From: Enoplosus armatus
Taxonomy: Eukaryota; Chordata; Actinopteri; Centrarchiformes; Enoplosidae
Assembly: GCF_043641665.1 (NCBI RefSeq)
Contig: NC_092190.1
Span: 14,692,048 to 14,756,047, forward strand
Direction: 5' to 3'
Length of the DNA stretch: 64,000 bases
Shown here: piece after piece, positions 14,095 through 26,045 of the stretch
Numbering within the stretch: position 1 is the stretch's first letter
How the letters are laid out: each line of letters begins with the position of its first letter
Program-made: the position numbers and the translations under genes
The notes under the pieces: model-generated
The model's input: the letters and a program-made list of their open reading frames with translations, nothing else
The model's database searches: none
Told to the model about the DNA's origin: nothing

Positions 14095-14400
14095 TTCTTT
14101 AGCAGGCCTGCACTTATTATTATTTCCATTATCAATCAATCTGTTAATCACATGCAAATTATTGCTCAATCATTTTGTCTTTGAAATTACAGAAAATAGT
14201 GAAAAAGAGCCCAAGATGTCTGTCAAATGTCTTGTTTTGTTTGACTAACAATGATATTAATGATACTGTGATTTCAAACCAAGAAAAGAAAATTGTGTTA
14301 AAAAGCTGTAACCAGAGAATGTTTAGCATTTTTCCTCGATAAATAATTAAGATGCTAAACAACATTGTTGAAGATTAATTTCATGTTGATCGTCTACTAT
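14095..14400 (-). repeat. Reverse copy of the CGATTAGTCGATCGACAGA repeat family
   Basis: Contains TTATCAATCAATCTGTTAAT, AGAAAATAGTGAAAAAGAGCC and TGTCAAATGTCTTGTTTTGT, the reverse of blocks seen at 30.9 and 57.0 kb. It ends at GATCGTCTACTATAGCAG. Confidence 0.6.
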
Positions 14401-15547
14401 AGCAGTGAATATAAAAAAGAGCATAATACAATATTTATTCACTACTATATAGTGTTTTTTAGTTTATTTCTAAAAATAAAAGTTCCACCAATCCTCCTCT
14501 TGCTCTTTCTAGTCGGCTGAAGAGTGGCAGTGTTATCCTGCAGCATCAAACATGTTTGTATACACACTCAGGGGGCATCTCTTCCTGCTGACTTTGCTGA
14601 TAGCAGAAATAAATTCAGAGGCCCATCAGTCAGAGAGGTAGGAGTGATCTTTCTTCCTCCACAGTTTCACACTGAGGCTATAAACTGATCTCTGTCACAG
14701 GAGGAACAAAGCAGCCTTGCCAGACAGTACACATGCAGCTGCAGCATACAGGAGCAGGAATATTGCCACAGTGGAGCTTTCTATTTGGATATTATAGTGT
14801 CTATACTCGAGGCTGAAGCACCAGATGTGTGTACTGGAGATGCTCGGAGAAAGAGAGAAGAAAGGGAGTTGCGATATTCATGTGAAAAGAAGGAGGATTT
14901 GATATGTGAGAATCGCACCTTATAACGCAGTATCAACACATACAGTAGTATGTCCATTGCTGTACAGCATATTGGGCGCTATTTTTATCTGTCACATGGT
15001 AGAATTGACCTACCACAGAAGAAAAGTCAAAGTCATCCTCAAAGACCAGCAGCCTCTTAACTTTGTCCCTTTCTCTCTCCTACAGATAAGTTGTGACTGA
15101 TGGAGCCCAGAGGTGTGTGAGCTGTCATCTAGGGCTCATCTGGCCCACGACGGCCCTGAAGCAGCGGCTGTCACCAGCAGAGCAGACCTCCTGCTTCCGG
15201 CTGTGGTGTCCGTTGGGCCGGGGCCAGCTAATGAGGACGTTATCAGATCAGCGTCTTCAGCCTGACACAAGCCTAGCCGCCAGCACAACTGATTCGACCT
15301 TTTCCCACTTGCTCTCAAGATGAACGATCAGGAACTTCACGCAATATAGTCACAGGAAGAAGGAGGTCATGGATATTGTATATTATTTCCAGGAAGTGAA
15401 TAACCCCAGAGATGAATGAGAGAAGGTAATGTGATTTATGTGACACAATTCAATTTCAAGTGTATATGGGTTATAGTGTTCATTTTAGTTGACTTACTGC
15501 TGGATTTTGAAGGGTCAAGATATCTACATCATAGAACATTAAAAAAT

Positions 15548-15565
15548 AACCCTAACCCTAACCCT
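15548..15565. repeat. Short interstitial telomere-type repeat (AACCCT)3
   Basis: Three exact vertebrate telomere units, 18 bp, in AT-rich sequence. Confidence 0.85.
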
Positions 15566-15719
15566 TTGCTTTTGTTGTTATATTATTATTTTTACAGTAA
15601 TTCACAGGAAGGGGGCACATAGTCCGGGTTGGTTTGAAAATACTTTTTTTAAATGGACACACATGTCCACAACAACTGGACAAACTCCACATACTGATGA
15701 AGATAAGAGTTTATAGCCA

Positions 15720-16395
15720 CACTCCCTCTGGTGCTTTGAGCTAATGCTAATGCCATCACGCTAACATGCTCACAATGATAATGGTAAAGGAATACACTTG
15801 TTTGCTTTCAGGTACAGCATTAGATGAGAAAATCAATACCACTCATATATGTCAGTGAAATACATGCAGCCGCCAGTTAGCTTAGCTTAGCATAAAGACA
15901 GAGGAAACAGCTAGCCTAGCTCAGCCTGCAAAATGTGCCTACCAGCACCACTGAAGCTCACTAATTAACGCGTTATGTTTCCTTAGTCCGTACAAACAAC
16001 GTTGAGTGAGTGATTCCTGTAACATGCTGATGTTCAGTTATAATGTGTATCACGTTCACCATCTTAATGCGTTAGCTTGCCAATATTAGCTAATTAGCCG
16101 AGGCTGATGGGAATGTCATTGGTTTAGCTGGTATTTGATCATGAAATTAAACATTTGATCTGATGATGGCGCTAGACGAAAAGTCAGAGGATCACCAAAG
16201 TTACTACAAGTCATCCTAAGGGGGGACATCTCTACCAAATTTCATTGCAGTCCATGTAATATTTGTGGAGAAAACAAAAATGTCAACCACATGGTGGCAC
16301 TAGAGGAAAAGTTAGGGGATCACTAATTTCATGGCGATCCGTCAAATAGTTGTTGACATTTCAGTCTGGACCAAAGTAGTGGAGCGACCTACTGA
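15720..16395 (+). repeat. Dispersed teleost repeat (GATGGCGCTAGA family), split by a nested insertion
   Basis: The left part has GCTAACATGCTCACAATGAT. The right part has ACATGCTGATGTTCAG, GAGGCTGATGGGAATGTCAT, then two internal units with GATGGCGCTAGAC / GGTGGCACTAGAGG, CCAAATTTCATTGCAGTCCA and TTTCAGTCTGGACCAAAGTA. These blocks recur in this order in many fish genomes. The centre is interrupted by the repeat at 15,840-16,012. Confidence 0.65.
15840..16012 (+). repeat. Second copy of the GCTTAGCTTAGCATAAAGAC family, nested
   Basis: Contains TTAGCTTAGCTTAGCATAAA, GAAACAGCTAGCCTAGCTC and AAGCTCACTAATTAACGCGT, matching the 21-kb copy in order. Both flanks belong to another repeat (15,720-15,800 and 16,015-16,395), so this copy appears to have inserted into an older element. 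Confidence 0.6.
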
Positions 16396-19269
16396 TTTGA
16401 AATTGTAGAAATAAGTAATTTGAGACTGTGATGACAGCTCTGTCAGATTTGCACATTTAAGAACTCTTTCTTTAATTAAAAAGTGTCAATATGACACAGA
16501 GTCTACAGTGATTAAACATGCTGATGTTATTTTTTTTAAAAATGCTCTCAATCAGAGACAGAGACACTTAGGCACTGCCCTCAATACGCTTCCTTGGTGA
16601 TGAGTAATTGGTGTATTTGTATATGCATGGCTCCATCATATTATACTGTCATATCGTCTTCACATAACGCTTTAAAGTGTTGTTACTGCCTTCAGAAGCC
16701 TGTGAACTTCAACTGGCACAAACCAAGTGTAAAAACCAGCTGTGATTGCGTTGTATGCACAACTGAACATTTGCTTGACAGGGCAAAGTTACAACAGATG
16801 AGGACCAAACAACAGCAGAGAGCCATCTGTTTACCTTTAGTCCTGAGACAACGGCAAACATCTCAGTGCCACTCACTGTGATTTAGATTGTGAGGAATGA
16901 AATTGCAGCATTTTTTCAGCTGTTTCAGACCATTGCAGTAAAACATAAACATCCACCGCCTGCTCTGCAGCCAGAAAAGTATAATTTCCCCCACACAGGA
17001 GAGACCAGAGAGCAAATTAGCTTTGTTTACTGTTCTGCACTAATATACCAACATAATTATCACCACTATGATGGAAGAGAGGTGTCTATAAGCTGAAACC
17101 AATTTTAACTTTCAATTGTCATCTCCAAAACACAGCCATTCTATCATTTTGAAAGCCTTATGTGGGCCATTAGTATGCACAATGAGGTGCACTTCATCTT
17201 CTCACACAGGGAGCAAATTAACTTCGAGCACTGGCACTGTAGTGGTGTTGTGTAATGGTGGACGATGAGGGTATGAGGGTGTTGTTTTTCAACAGTTGGT
17301 TGCAAAGTCAGCAAGGGACTCTAAACATCACATGACATCTTGTTTATCCCTCTATCCAGTCAGTTGTTTGGGCAGAGAGAGAACACAGTATCCTTTATGC
17401 ACTCCATTTCCAAAATGGCTTCTTGAACAGCAACATTCACAGAGCACCTATATGGTGGAAAGACGTTTGAGAGGAACCTCAGAAGATGACAGCTTAATGT
17501 CCTTGGTGACAGCTAATTTGGCTGTGTGGGAGTGAGAGGGAGCTGCCAGAGTGTTTATTTCCCTCAGAAAAATCAACATATCTGATCTCGGGTGGGAGGG
17601 AGAGTCATTTTCCAGAGTGAATTTTCTTCCTCGCCGAGAGTAACGGCTGTTAGAGGCTGCACAAGATCACTGCCTCCTATTTTCACAGGATGCCTTTCTA
17701 AATTGAGATTAGTCACAGAGGTCGTGCTGTTACTAAATGCATGCATTCAGCAGCTTCTTGCAGGCAACTTAATGAACCTAGCAGCCTTGGATGAATATGT
17801 ATGCGAGAGACAAAGGCGCCCTAAGAAATGCACAGAAACATACTGAGCAGGTCCAACAACATTAAAGCTGGTAGCCTCGACAATGTGGTCTATTCTTTTA
17901 ATTTCTGTCATTAGTACCCCAAATCGCATGGCAAGTACAGCAGAATATATATTTTTCTACAGTCCTTTTGCAGGGAAGTTGTTTAAGAAAATGCCAACCA
18001 ACAAACAGCCCACACATTGTTAAATGCCTTTAAATTTGCGTAAGCAGTTCTAGTTGCAAGTATCAACAAGCTAAAATGTTTATTGTCAAATTAACAGTAA
18101 CACACTGGCAAGAATTATCCAGTGCTGTAGTTCATACCACTGTAAAATTACCATTACTGTATTGTGCAATTTGAACAATACAGTAGAAATAATAACACAG
18201 AACAATAATACAACAATATAAACAGATCTGCTTTAAAACAAGACAGATAGTCTAACAATGGCGTAGGCAGTTGGCAATCACGCCAATCAAGATTGTCTTT
18301 TATTCAATCTGAATAAATTGTGGAAAGATCTGTTTCCTTTGTTAGAGAAAGAGTGAGAGCTTGCTAATCAAATAAAATTAGTGCTTGCATTAGTGAATCT
18401 TTTTATGCTGGTTGATGTTAGGATGTAATAAGTGTTGCATTTATCTCTGAATAGCTTCTTGTCATGGTTGCATGATTCAAAAGTGAGAGAAAAAGAGAGA
18501 GAAGAGAATATTTCATAACCCTTTCTCTTATGCCACGAGAAGAAAGAATGTGTACACTGTGAGGGATTTTAAATTGTTTTTTAACTAATTAATGCATTGT
18601 TAGACAGGTTTAAATAAGTAAAGCTATTTTAATCATGTTTGGTGTCAAGGAATTGGAAAACGTATTATGTCTGCAAAAATGGGAGGTATTTAAGCACTAG
18701 AACATACAGTACAATGCTTTCTGAGGCTGATTCCCACAAAATGAAGACATATGCACCCACCTTAAATTATTTTTTTCCCCTTAATTGTAAATTTGATGAG
18801 CATCTCCTGTGTGTGTGACAAGCTGAAAGGCTCAACAGATTTCAATTATAATCCAATATCATCAAAGTAATATCATCGCAGCAGCCTTCATTGTGAGCCT
18901 GTCCCGGCGCCCAGAAGTAATAAAAAGGTGAACAGCTACATTATTGTACTTGTTTGAATCACGCTGTGTCCCTTGACAGTTTGAGTGGGTGTCACATTTA
19001 TCAGCACCTCACACAAAGCCCAGTGTTGTTGCTACCTCAGGTGGGAGTAACTGGCCATATAAAACAGAGTGAAAGCCTCAGGGACAATCTGAAAGAAGAA
19101 ACAACGGGAAGATGGCTAACAGAGCAGAGAAAACACATTTCATTTTCACTTACAGAGTGTTGTATCAGTATTAAATATGTATCAGTATGTGACTTTTCCT
19201 TTCTTTTTTTTAAATCCGAGGATGTGACTGATCAATTCTTTTGGAAAGTGTGGGAAGGCATGGATTTGA

Positions 19270-19840
19270 TATTGAATACATTTAAAGCTGCACTAATCAC
19301 ATTTTTTACGTAAACCGTGGATCAAACGACTACATGCAATATGAAATGGATCTCTTGCAGTGAAGAACACATTTAACAATTATTATCAACTCTACATCTC
19401 TCCCACAGCTCTACAGAGATTTTTAATGTCGTACAGCTCGTTGTTTTTGATTTACAGCCCACAACTTTATTGTTTTGGTTTACTCTCATCGCTCTCATCA
19501 GGTAGGCATCTTTGTTTTCTGCGAAAAAGCTCCAACAACCTATTATATGCTATCTGCATCGCATCAAACGACAAGTTAGCAACTAGCTGGTTAACATAGC
19601 ACACCATTTAGCAGCTTAAGAAATGGATTTTTCCTTCAGGAGTTGGTAGAGACCAAAAATAGAGCTAAAATGGGAATGAATATTAGACTTACACTCACCA
19701 GGTGGCCAGAAACATGACTCCAAATGAATGATAATGTTGCTCCGTGTCTGCTGGATGTGTAAATAACACATTGCTAGCACATTCGCCCTATTGACTTTAT
19801 GATGTGAAAATATGTCAGTGTTGTGTTTAAAGCTTGTTGT
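19270..19840 (+). repeat. Dispersed repeat with CAGGAGTTG-GAGACCAAAAATAGAGC, copy 1
   Basis: Begins AAAGCTGCACTAATCACATT and includes ACAGCCCACAACTTTATTGT, CTCATCGCTCTCATCAGG-like blocks, TTCAGGAGTTGGTAGAGACC and GGTGGCCAGAAACATGACTC. Copies 2 and 3 at 23.65 and 24.66 kb have the same order. The class is unknown. Confidence 0.65.
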
Positions 19841-21059
19841 GCTGCCCCCAAATGGCCAAAAAAAAATCAATTTACACAGGTTTACAGAAAAAGTAGAAAG
19901 TGTCTTTTCAGATTTCATTGCAATTGAAAATTACCTCCAATTTCATAATCATTGCCCAAAACTGCTGAAAGTCAAAGATAATCACCTCTGTGGCTGCTTT
20001 GACTGTCACAGTTGCCAGGCCACTGGTTGACATCTCTTCACCTCCAGACTGGGAGAGGTTAAGGACATTGTGAAGGTGATGAGAGGGGAGCATCTGATTC
20101 ACCATGCAGCTTTTCTCTCTGTCTCCGTGAGCAGATGGTGAGTTGGATCAGCGCCTGTAGATTGGCTGCTACCTTCTCATCTGTGGCCTGTCGCTGCCAA
20201 TCAACAGCTGCTTCTCGGGCAGTAAACGTATTGATTACAGGTGGCACTGATCTCTGAAGAGCTTGCTGAGGCCTCTGGGGCTCAGTGGTAGGAAGCATGA
20301 GCACAAGGTGCAGCACACTGCTAGAACTGCAGTAGAACAACAACATCCAGATACATCACGCATATTGAATTATTCTTTAACAACACTGTGAACGTTAATG
20401 ACTGCAAAACCTTTAATGCCTTTGCCTTTAATGTAGAAAAGGTGTGAAGATGATGTCATGTGTAAATACAGAATACTAATTGCCTGGAAACCAGATAACA
20501 AGTCTAATTAATGTCAACGTACATGACAGATGCAAACATACACAAGTCCACCTACACACACAAACGCACACCAATTAGTCACAGTGTACTTCCTGACGGA
20601 TAACTTAAACTGAGAGTGATGGCGGTCCTCTCTACAGGAGCGACTGAATCTGCAGGTGTTCTGTTTCCAACTGTGGGGGACGCTCTTCCTTAACCTTAAT
20701 CAAAACCCCGATTACACTGGGTGGCCTCATTACTTGGCATCTCACAGTGTCTACTAAAATTTACATTATCTCTCACATTCTGATGAATAATTAACAGACG
20801 GGCATTTTCTTCCCTCTGGATCATAATTACATCCAGAAAGTGCTTGTGACTGCCAAAATGAGGATGCCTAATCATCAATCATTCAAAGCATTTGTGTGGA
20901 TCAAGGCCACATTTTTCCAAAGAATTAACAGAACATACACATATCGTATCCGTAGAAATATCAGACTTAAATAAAGAGAATTGCACCAATGAGAAAGCTA
21001 TAAAAAAATCTAAAAAACTATAAAGGATGGTGCTTCTGACACCTAAACTCTGTACACAT

Positions 21060-21640
21060 TCTCTGTATACACAGCTGGATAGCTTAGCTTAGCATAAAGA
21101 CTGGAAACAGGGGGAAACAGCTAGCCTGGCTCTGTCCAAAGGAAACAATATCCTCCTACTAGCACCTCTAAAGCTCACTAATTAACACATTACATCTTGT
21201 TTGCATAACCCATACAAAAACAGAAGTGTAAAAATGACAAGATATGGTTTTACTGGGGATTATGAGCCCAACTATTTCTGGGCGGGTCCCAGTAACTTCT
21301 TGGAGTCTCTGCTGCTTGCCTGGCAACATTACAGTGTTGACAAAACTCCAGAATACCCCTGCACCCCAGCAAAGAAATATTCCAACTCATAACCCCCTTT
21401 AAAACCACAAACAGTCGTTTTTACATTTAGTTTTTTGTATGGCTTAAACACAAGAGATAGTTAATTAGTGACATGCTGGTAGGCAGGGTTTTTTTTACCT
21501 TAGACATAGGAGAGTGAGCTGCTTCCCAATCTTTCCAGCTTCATATTGAACTGACAAATATGGGAGTGGTGACAATCTTCTAATCTAACTCCATCGGCAA
21601 GAAAGAGAATACCTATTTTCCACCAGAGTGTGAAGAGACT
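21060..21640 (+). repeat. Dispersed teleost repeat (GCTTAGCTTAGCATAAAGAC family)
   Basis: Begins AGCTTAGCTTAGCATAAAGAC, then GGGGAAACAGCTAGCCTGGC and AAGCTCACTAATTAACACAT, and ends near CTAACTCCATCGGCAAGAAAG. Shorter relatives lie at about 15,840-16,010 and 1,540-1,760. I recognise this family as abundant in percomorph genomes. It is probably a non-autonomous DNA element. Confidence 0.7.
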
Positions 21641-23195
21641 TGTGGAAACTAATGTAGGCTTTGGTTAATATTCCTGAATCACAACACCTACACTTCTGAC
21701 CTTGAGAAATGTGGACTGTGTTGGTCTATAAAGAAACCCAAGCCTAGAGTACATGGACAACAGCAGCCAACACAGCCAACATGTTTTGTATAGCAACTAT
21801 GTCAGCATCATGTGAAGTTCACCGAGTGCAAGTCAGCATGAAAATATGCTGCACCCTGGAGCTAAAGAGAACAAAGCTGTTATAGAGAATGCTAAGCAAA
21901 GCTACTCCTAATAAGAATGACTTTTAGCTTTCAAAATGTCAGTGTACACAGAGGTAGAATTTATTCAGATCCCTCCCTCTAAAATAAGCTTTTTTTTACC
22001 AAGGCCCATTGAGGAGTGCTTAAGAACATCTGAAGGTATTTCTCCAAGGCTGTAATAATAAGGTTAGGACCTGGTGGAGCCCTTTTTAATTACTTAGTCA
22101 TCGCCAGAGTCCTGCGAGAAGCGTTTTACCTCGCTCCCAAACTTCCCTGCAGAGGCAGCAAGGTCAAACACTTAAAGAAATTAACAGACTTAAAACACCA
22201 AAATCAAAGAGTCCCTACAGGTACTTCTCTTAATTAGTAAACTTTTACCTAATGTGTTCCACTTTGAAACAGGTGGGGAGGATGCAGAGGGTAAATGTGA
22301 ATATCTAAACAGGGATGACACTGTGTAATCCTCCACAGTACCTTAAACTCATTGAAACAGCGTGTTACAGCATCCTCATGAGCCTGATATTGTTGCTAAA
22401 TGTCATGGTAACAACCTTGCCAAGCAGGGTGCAGTCTCCCTCTGACACAGCCTCCTTCCTGACTTTCATCATTAAACTGCACACATGGGCAAGAGCCTTT
22501 GAAAAGCCTGCCACTATTGAGCACTCTTGAAAGGAAGGCTCTTTTCATTTAGTGGTCTACTGAAGATGATTTGCATTCAGGGGTTTTAATTGTGCCGTGT
22601 GATGTTCAACAGGCTAAGCTGCTCCAGAGAGCTTGCTCTTCTCATCTGCATTAGTGATTGATGGCAGCTGATTTTCCCTTGAACTTTCAGGGCTGTAGAG
22701 TTCAGAGTGCTGGAGGTGGGTGTGATGGTAAGGGTGGAGGAAGAGGAGGAGGGGAGGGAGGGAGGGCAGGCAGGCAGGAAGCCGGGTGGGCTCATGAGAA
22801 CAAGGTCTTTAGTCAGTTCATATTCATAGATAATCAGACAATCAGCCAGAGATGCCGTTTTTGAAAAGGCTTGATTGTAGTTCTCTGTGACAGTAAACAA
22901 TCATCCAGTAATCTTCAAAATAGGGCTTTTAGCTTTCCCTCCAGGAGCACAGAACTGATACATTACCATTAAATCCACAGTGAAGCAGCAATTTGACATG
23001 TGTTCTGCTGAAGCAAGATGTAACACACGTAGAGAGTCCTCTTATACGTGGGGAAATTGTTCAGGTGAGAAAAGCTATTTTACAAAATAATTTTTCGAAA
23101 TTATGTTTATGTACCAATTTGCAATAGCAAATATGTTTTAGAAGAAAATGTCCCCCAGATTATTGTTTTCTATCAACATAATGAGAAATCGTTGT

Positions 23196-23400
23196 TAAAG
23201 GTACCCTGTGGAGCTTCTGACCACTAGTAGCACTATGGAGCAATGTTTTTGTATATTCATGTCCACCTGCATGAGCACCCCACACAACTTATTCCTGGCA
23301 ATTGTTTCAAGCTTTACTGCTGATGGACAGCTGGTGGTGGTAATGTGCAAAGAAGTACAGCAATGCTCCAATAAAGGCAAGGAAGAAGAAGACTATTTGC
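23196..23400 (+). repeat. Dispersed teleost repeat (GTACCCTGTGGAGCTTCTGA)
   Basis: Starts at GGTACCCTGTGGAGCTTCTG, then CTATGGAGCAATGTTTTTGT, and ends with GCAATGCTCCAATAAAGGCA followed by a GAAGAAGAAG tail. I recall this from other teleosts. The A-rich tail suggests a retroposed element. Confidence 0.55.
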
Positions 23401-23644
23401 AAGCAAACAAAATGTTGATACTGAAGGCAAAATGTTCACTGACAATGTAGTTAATTTGTTTATATCTGCTCTCGCAATACAGCATCCACTTGTAGCAACT
23501 AAAGCACAATAAATAATATTTTTTTGTGGTTATGTTTAGGTACTCACAGATCTTGGTTAAGGTTAGGGAAAGATCATGGTCTTGCTTTGATACTGAAAAA
23601 GTCAACAGTGATGCGGAGCACAAGACAGGAAATGATTGCTTAAT

Positions 23645-24070
23645 ATTTAAAGCAGCTATAATCAATATTTTTATAGAAACAATGTATCAAATGACAACGT
23701 GAAAATCTGACAATGTGAAATTGGACCGCCAGAGAATTATCACCTGAACCTGCAGCTCCCCTCGGCTTTATGGAGCTTTATAGAGAGTTTTAGCTCATCT
23801 GCAATTTACTGTTTAGGTTCACTCTCACCGCTCTCACAGCATCGTTCATGGCCACAGCAGGCAGCTGTTTTCAGCTCTCTGTACACTACCTGCTCAACAC
23901 TAAACAGTAGACAGTTAGTGACTAGCTCGTGAACATAGTGGAGCATTTAGCAAATAAAATATACAGATATTTCCCTGAGGAGTTAATGGAGACCAAAAAC
24001 AGAGCTAAAAGAGAGTTACTGTTGGACTGACATTTGCCAAGTGGCCAGAAACACCACTCAGAATAAATGA
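23645..24070 (+). repeat. CAGGAGTTG dispersed repeat, copy 2
   Basis: Begins AAAGCAGCTATAATCAATAT, and includes GGACCGCCAGAGAATTATCA, ACTCTCACCGCTCTCACAGC, TTCCCTGAGGAGTTAATGGA and AGTGGCCAGAAACACCACTC. It is collinear with copies 1 and 3. Confidence 0.65.
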
Positions 24071-24181
24071 TAAAATCTAAAAGGGATCAAATATTTCAAT
24101 ACATTCAGAAACAACAACAATATTCTGCAATGATATTCTAAAGTTACGCAGCATTTGATGTAAGGATGGAAAGGATAGGTA

Positions 24182-24421
24182 CTAATTGAAAGTTAAAGCA
24201 AAAAGATGAGTTTTCAGCTTAGATTTAAAGGCCTCAACAGAGTCAGACAGCCTGATGTCAGCAGGAAGATTATTCCAGAGAAAAGGGGCACAATAGGAAA
24301 AGGCCCTGCAGCCAGTCTTTTTAACTCTGGGGACACATAAGAGCCCAGTTTTCTGAGAGCAGAGAGCAAAGGATGCGACATCAAGTTTAACGAGATGAGA
24401 AAGGTAAGAAAGGGGGAGCAC
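24182..24421 (-). mobile_element. 3' remnant of a non-LTR retrotransposon ORF2
   Basis: The minus strand encodes a 79-residue tail ending CAPFLWNNLPADIR, then SVEAFKSKLKTHLFALTFN and stop. This 'LWN-LP--IR-S-S---FK-KLKT-LF' signature is the C-terminus of reverse-transcriptase ORFs of vertebrate LINEs (L2/CR1-type). The upstream polymerase domain is missing, so it is a dead 5'-truncated copy. The exact clade cannot be settled by eye. Confidence 0.75.
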
Positions 24422-24654
24422 ATTTATAGTTTAGTCTGACCTGAGAAGCCCTAAACTGTCTATTATACAGTAAACAGACTGATGAAAACCCAAATAAAAC
24501 ATCCAAAGAAGTCATCACAAGTCTTTTTTCCTGTGTAGCTTGACATTGTTTTGTGTAGTGTTTAGTAGTAATGTTGTGTTACACCTTCTGTACTCATGCA
24601 GCTTGTGGACAAACTTACAGACACACCTGTGCCTTAAACAGGCATATGCTTAAA

Positions 24655-25030
24655 ACTATTCTAATCAGTGACTACATGTAATGTGAAATATCACCCAACT
24701 CTGCAGCTCCCAGGGTTTTGCAGCCCACAACTTTATTGTTTTAGTTCGTCCTCACAGCACTCATCAACCTCATTTCCAGCCACAGCAGGCAGCTGTATCA
24801 ACATCACCCGCTCAGCACCAGACAAAGTAAGCAACTAGCTGGTGAAAATAGTGGAGCCTTTAGACGCTAAAGTGGCAGATATTTCCCTCAGGAGTTGATG
24901 GAGTCCAAAACGGCTCAAATGAGAGTGAATATTGGACTTACATTTGTCTGATGGACAGAAACCCGACTCCACATGAACAGAAATGTTGCTCTGTGTCTGC
25001 TGTGTCGGCACTCTTAAAGTAACATACATT
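24655..25030 (+). repeat. CAGGAGTTG dispersed repeat, copy 3
   Basis: Includes CAGCCCACAACTTTATTGTT, CAGCCACAGCAGGCAGCTGT, TTCCCTCAGGAGTTGATGGA, GTGAATATTGGACTTACATT and TGTTGCTCTGTGTCTGCTG. The ancestral element is about 500 bp. Three copies in 5.8 kb is a local concentration. Confidence 0.65.
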
Positions 25031-25304
25031 AAGGGTGCCTCTCTCAGCAGACACAGAGGTGGCTTTGACAATATTTCAGTTATGTGTATCACTCTCATCA
25101 GTATGTAATCCACCATGTGAGGTTTAAGACCAAAAGTACCTTGTAAGCATTAGATCTGTGAAGTGCAAGTAAAAGTACATCTGGTTCAAGAAATGTTATC
25201 CTGCTGTAATGACTTATCACCCAAATTATCCCAGTTTTAACCTGGATGTCCAGACTTCTTGTGTCAGTCAATGCTTACTGGGTATGGTTATTCACTGTGT
25301 CTCC

Positions 25305-26045
25305 TTATCAGTGGTATAATGTAACTAAGTACATTTACTCAAGTACTGTACTTAAGTACAAATTTGAGGTACTTGTACTTGAGTATTTTCTTTTTGTGCC
25401 ACTTTCTTCTTTGACTTCACTGCATTTCAGAGGGAAATATTGTATGTTTTACTCCACTACAATGCTATAGTTACTAGTTACTTTACAATTTAAGATTTTT
25501 GCACACAACACATACAGTATGTACGACAAGTACAGCTGAAACGATTAGTCGATCGAGTGATTGACAGAACATTAATCGGCAGATATTTTGATCATCGTTT
25601 TAACTCCTTTTTCACGCAAAAACATTTTGTGGTTCTCAAATGTAAGGATTTGTTGCTTTTCCTTAATATGTTTGAGGTTGGACAAAACAAAGTATTATGC
25701 CATAATGAAAATAACCATTAGTTGTAGTTTTATAAAGAATAGTTCCAACTGAGCTCCACTTCAACCAACTACAACAGTAAAATCCTGATTTTCTATTAAT
25801 GCATGACTAACAATAAACTAATGGTTTAATATATAATTGTACAATAGTCAGAGGACATGTCTCTGCATTGACTACATTTACTTCTAATACTTGCCACTAC
25901 TATGTACATGTACCTGATTATACTTTACTATACTTTTACTTATGTATCATTTTCAATGCAGGTCTTGTAACAGTATTTTTACAGTGTGGTATTCGTATTT
26001 TTATTTAAGTAAAGGATCTGACTACTTCTTGCACCACCACTCCTT
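25305..26045 (+). repeat. TACTTAAGTAC dispersed repeat, interrupted
   Basis: The left part is CTCAAGTACTGTACTTAAGT, GAGGTACTTGTACTTGAGTA and TTCAGAGGGAAATATTGTA. The right part is TTTACAGTGTGGTATTCGTA and TAAGTAAAGGATCTGACTAC, ending near TTGCACCACCACT. A second repeat (25,535-25,740) splits it. This family is ubiquitous in percomorph fish. Confidence 0.7.
25535..25740 (+). repeat. CGATTAGTCGATCGA repeat, nested inside the previous element
   Basis: CTGAAACGATTAGTCGATCG, then CATTAATCGGCAGATATTTT, and ends ATAATGAAAATAACCATTAG followed by TTGTAG. These are the two ends of the family (compare 30.9 kb). It lies entirely inside the TACTTAAGTAC repeat, so it is the younger insertion. Confidence 0.65.
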
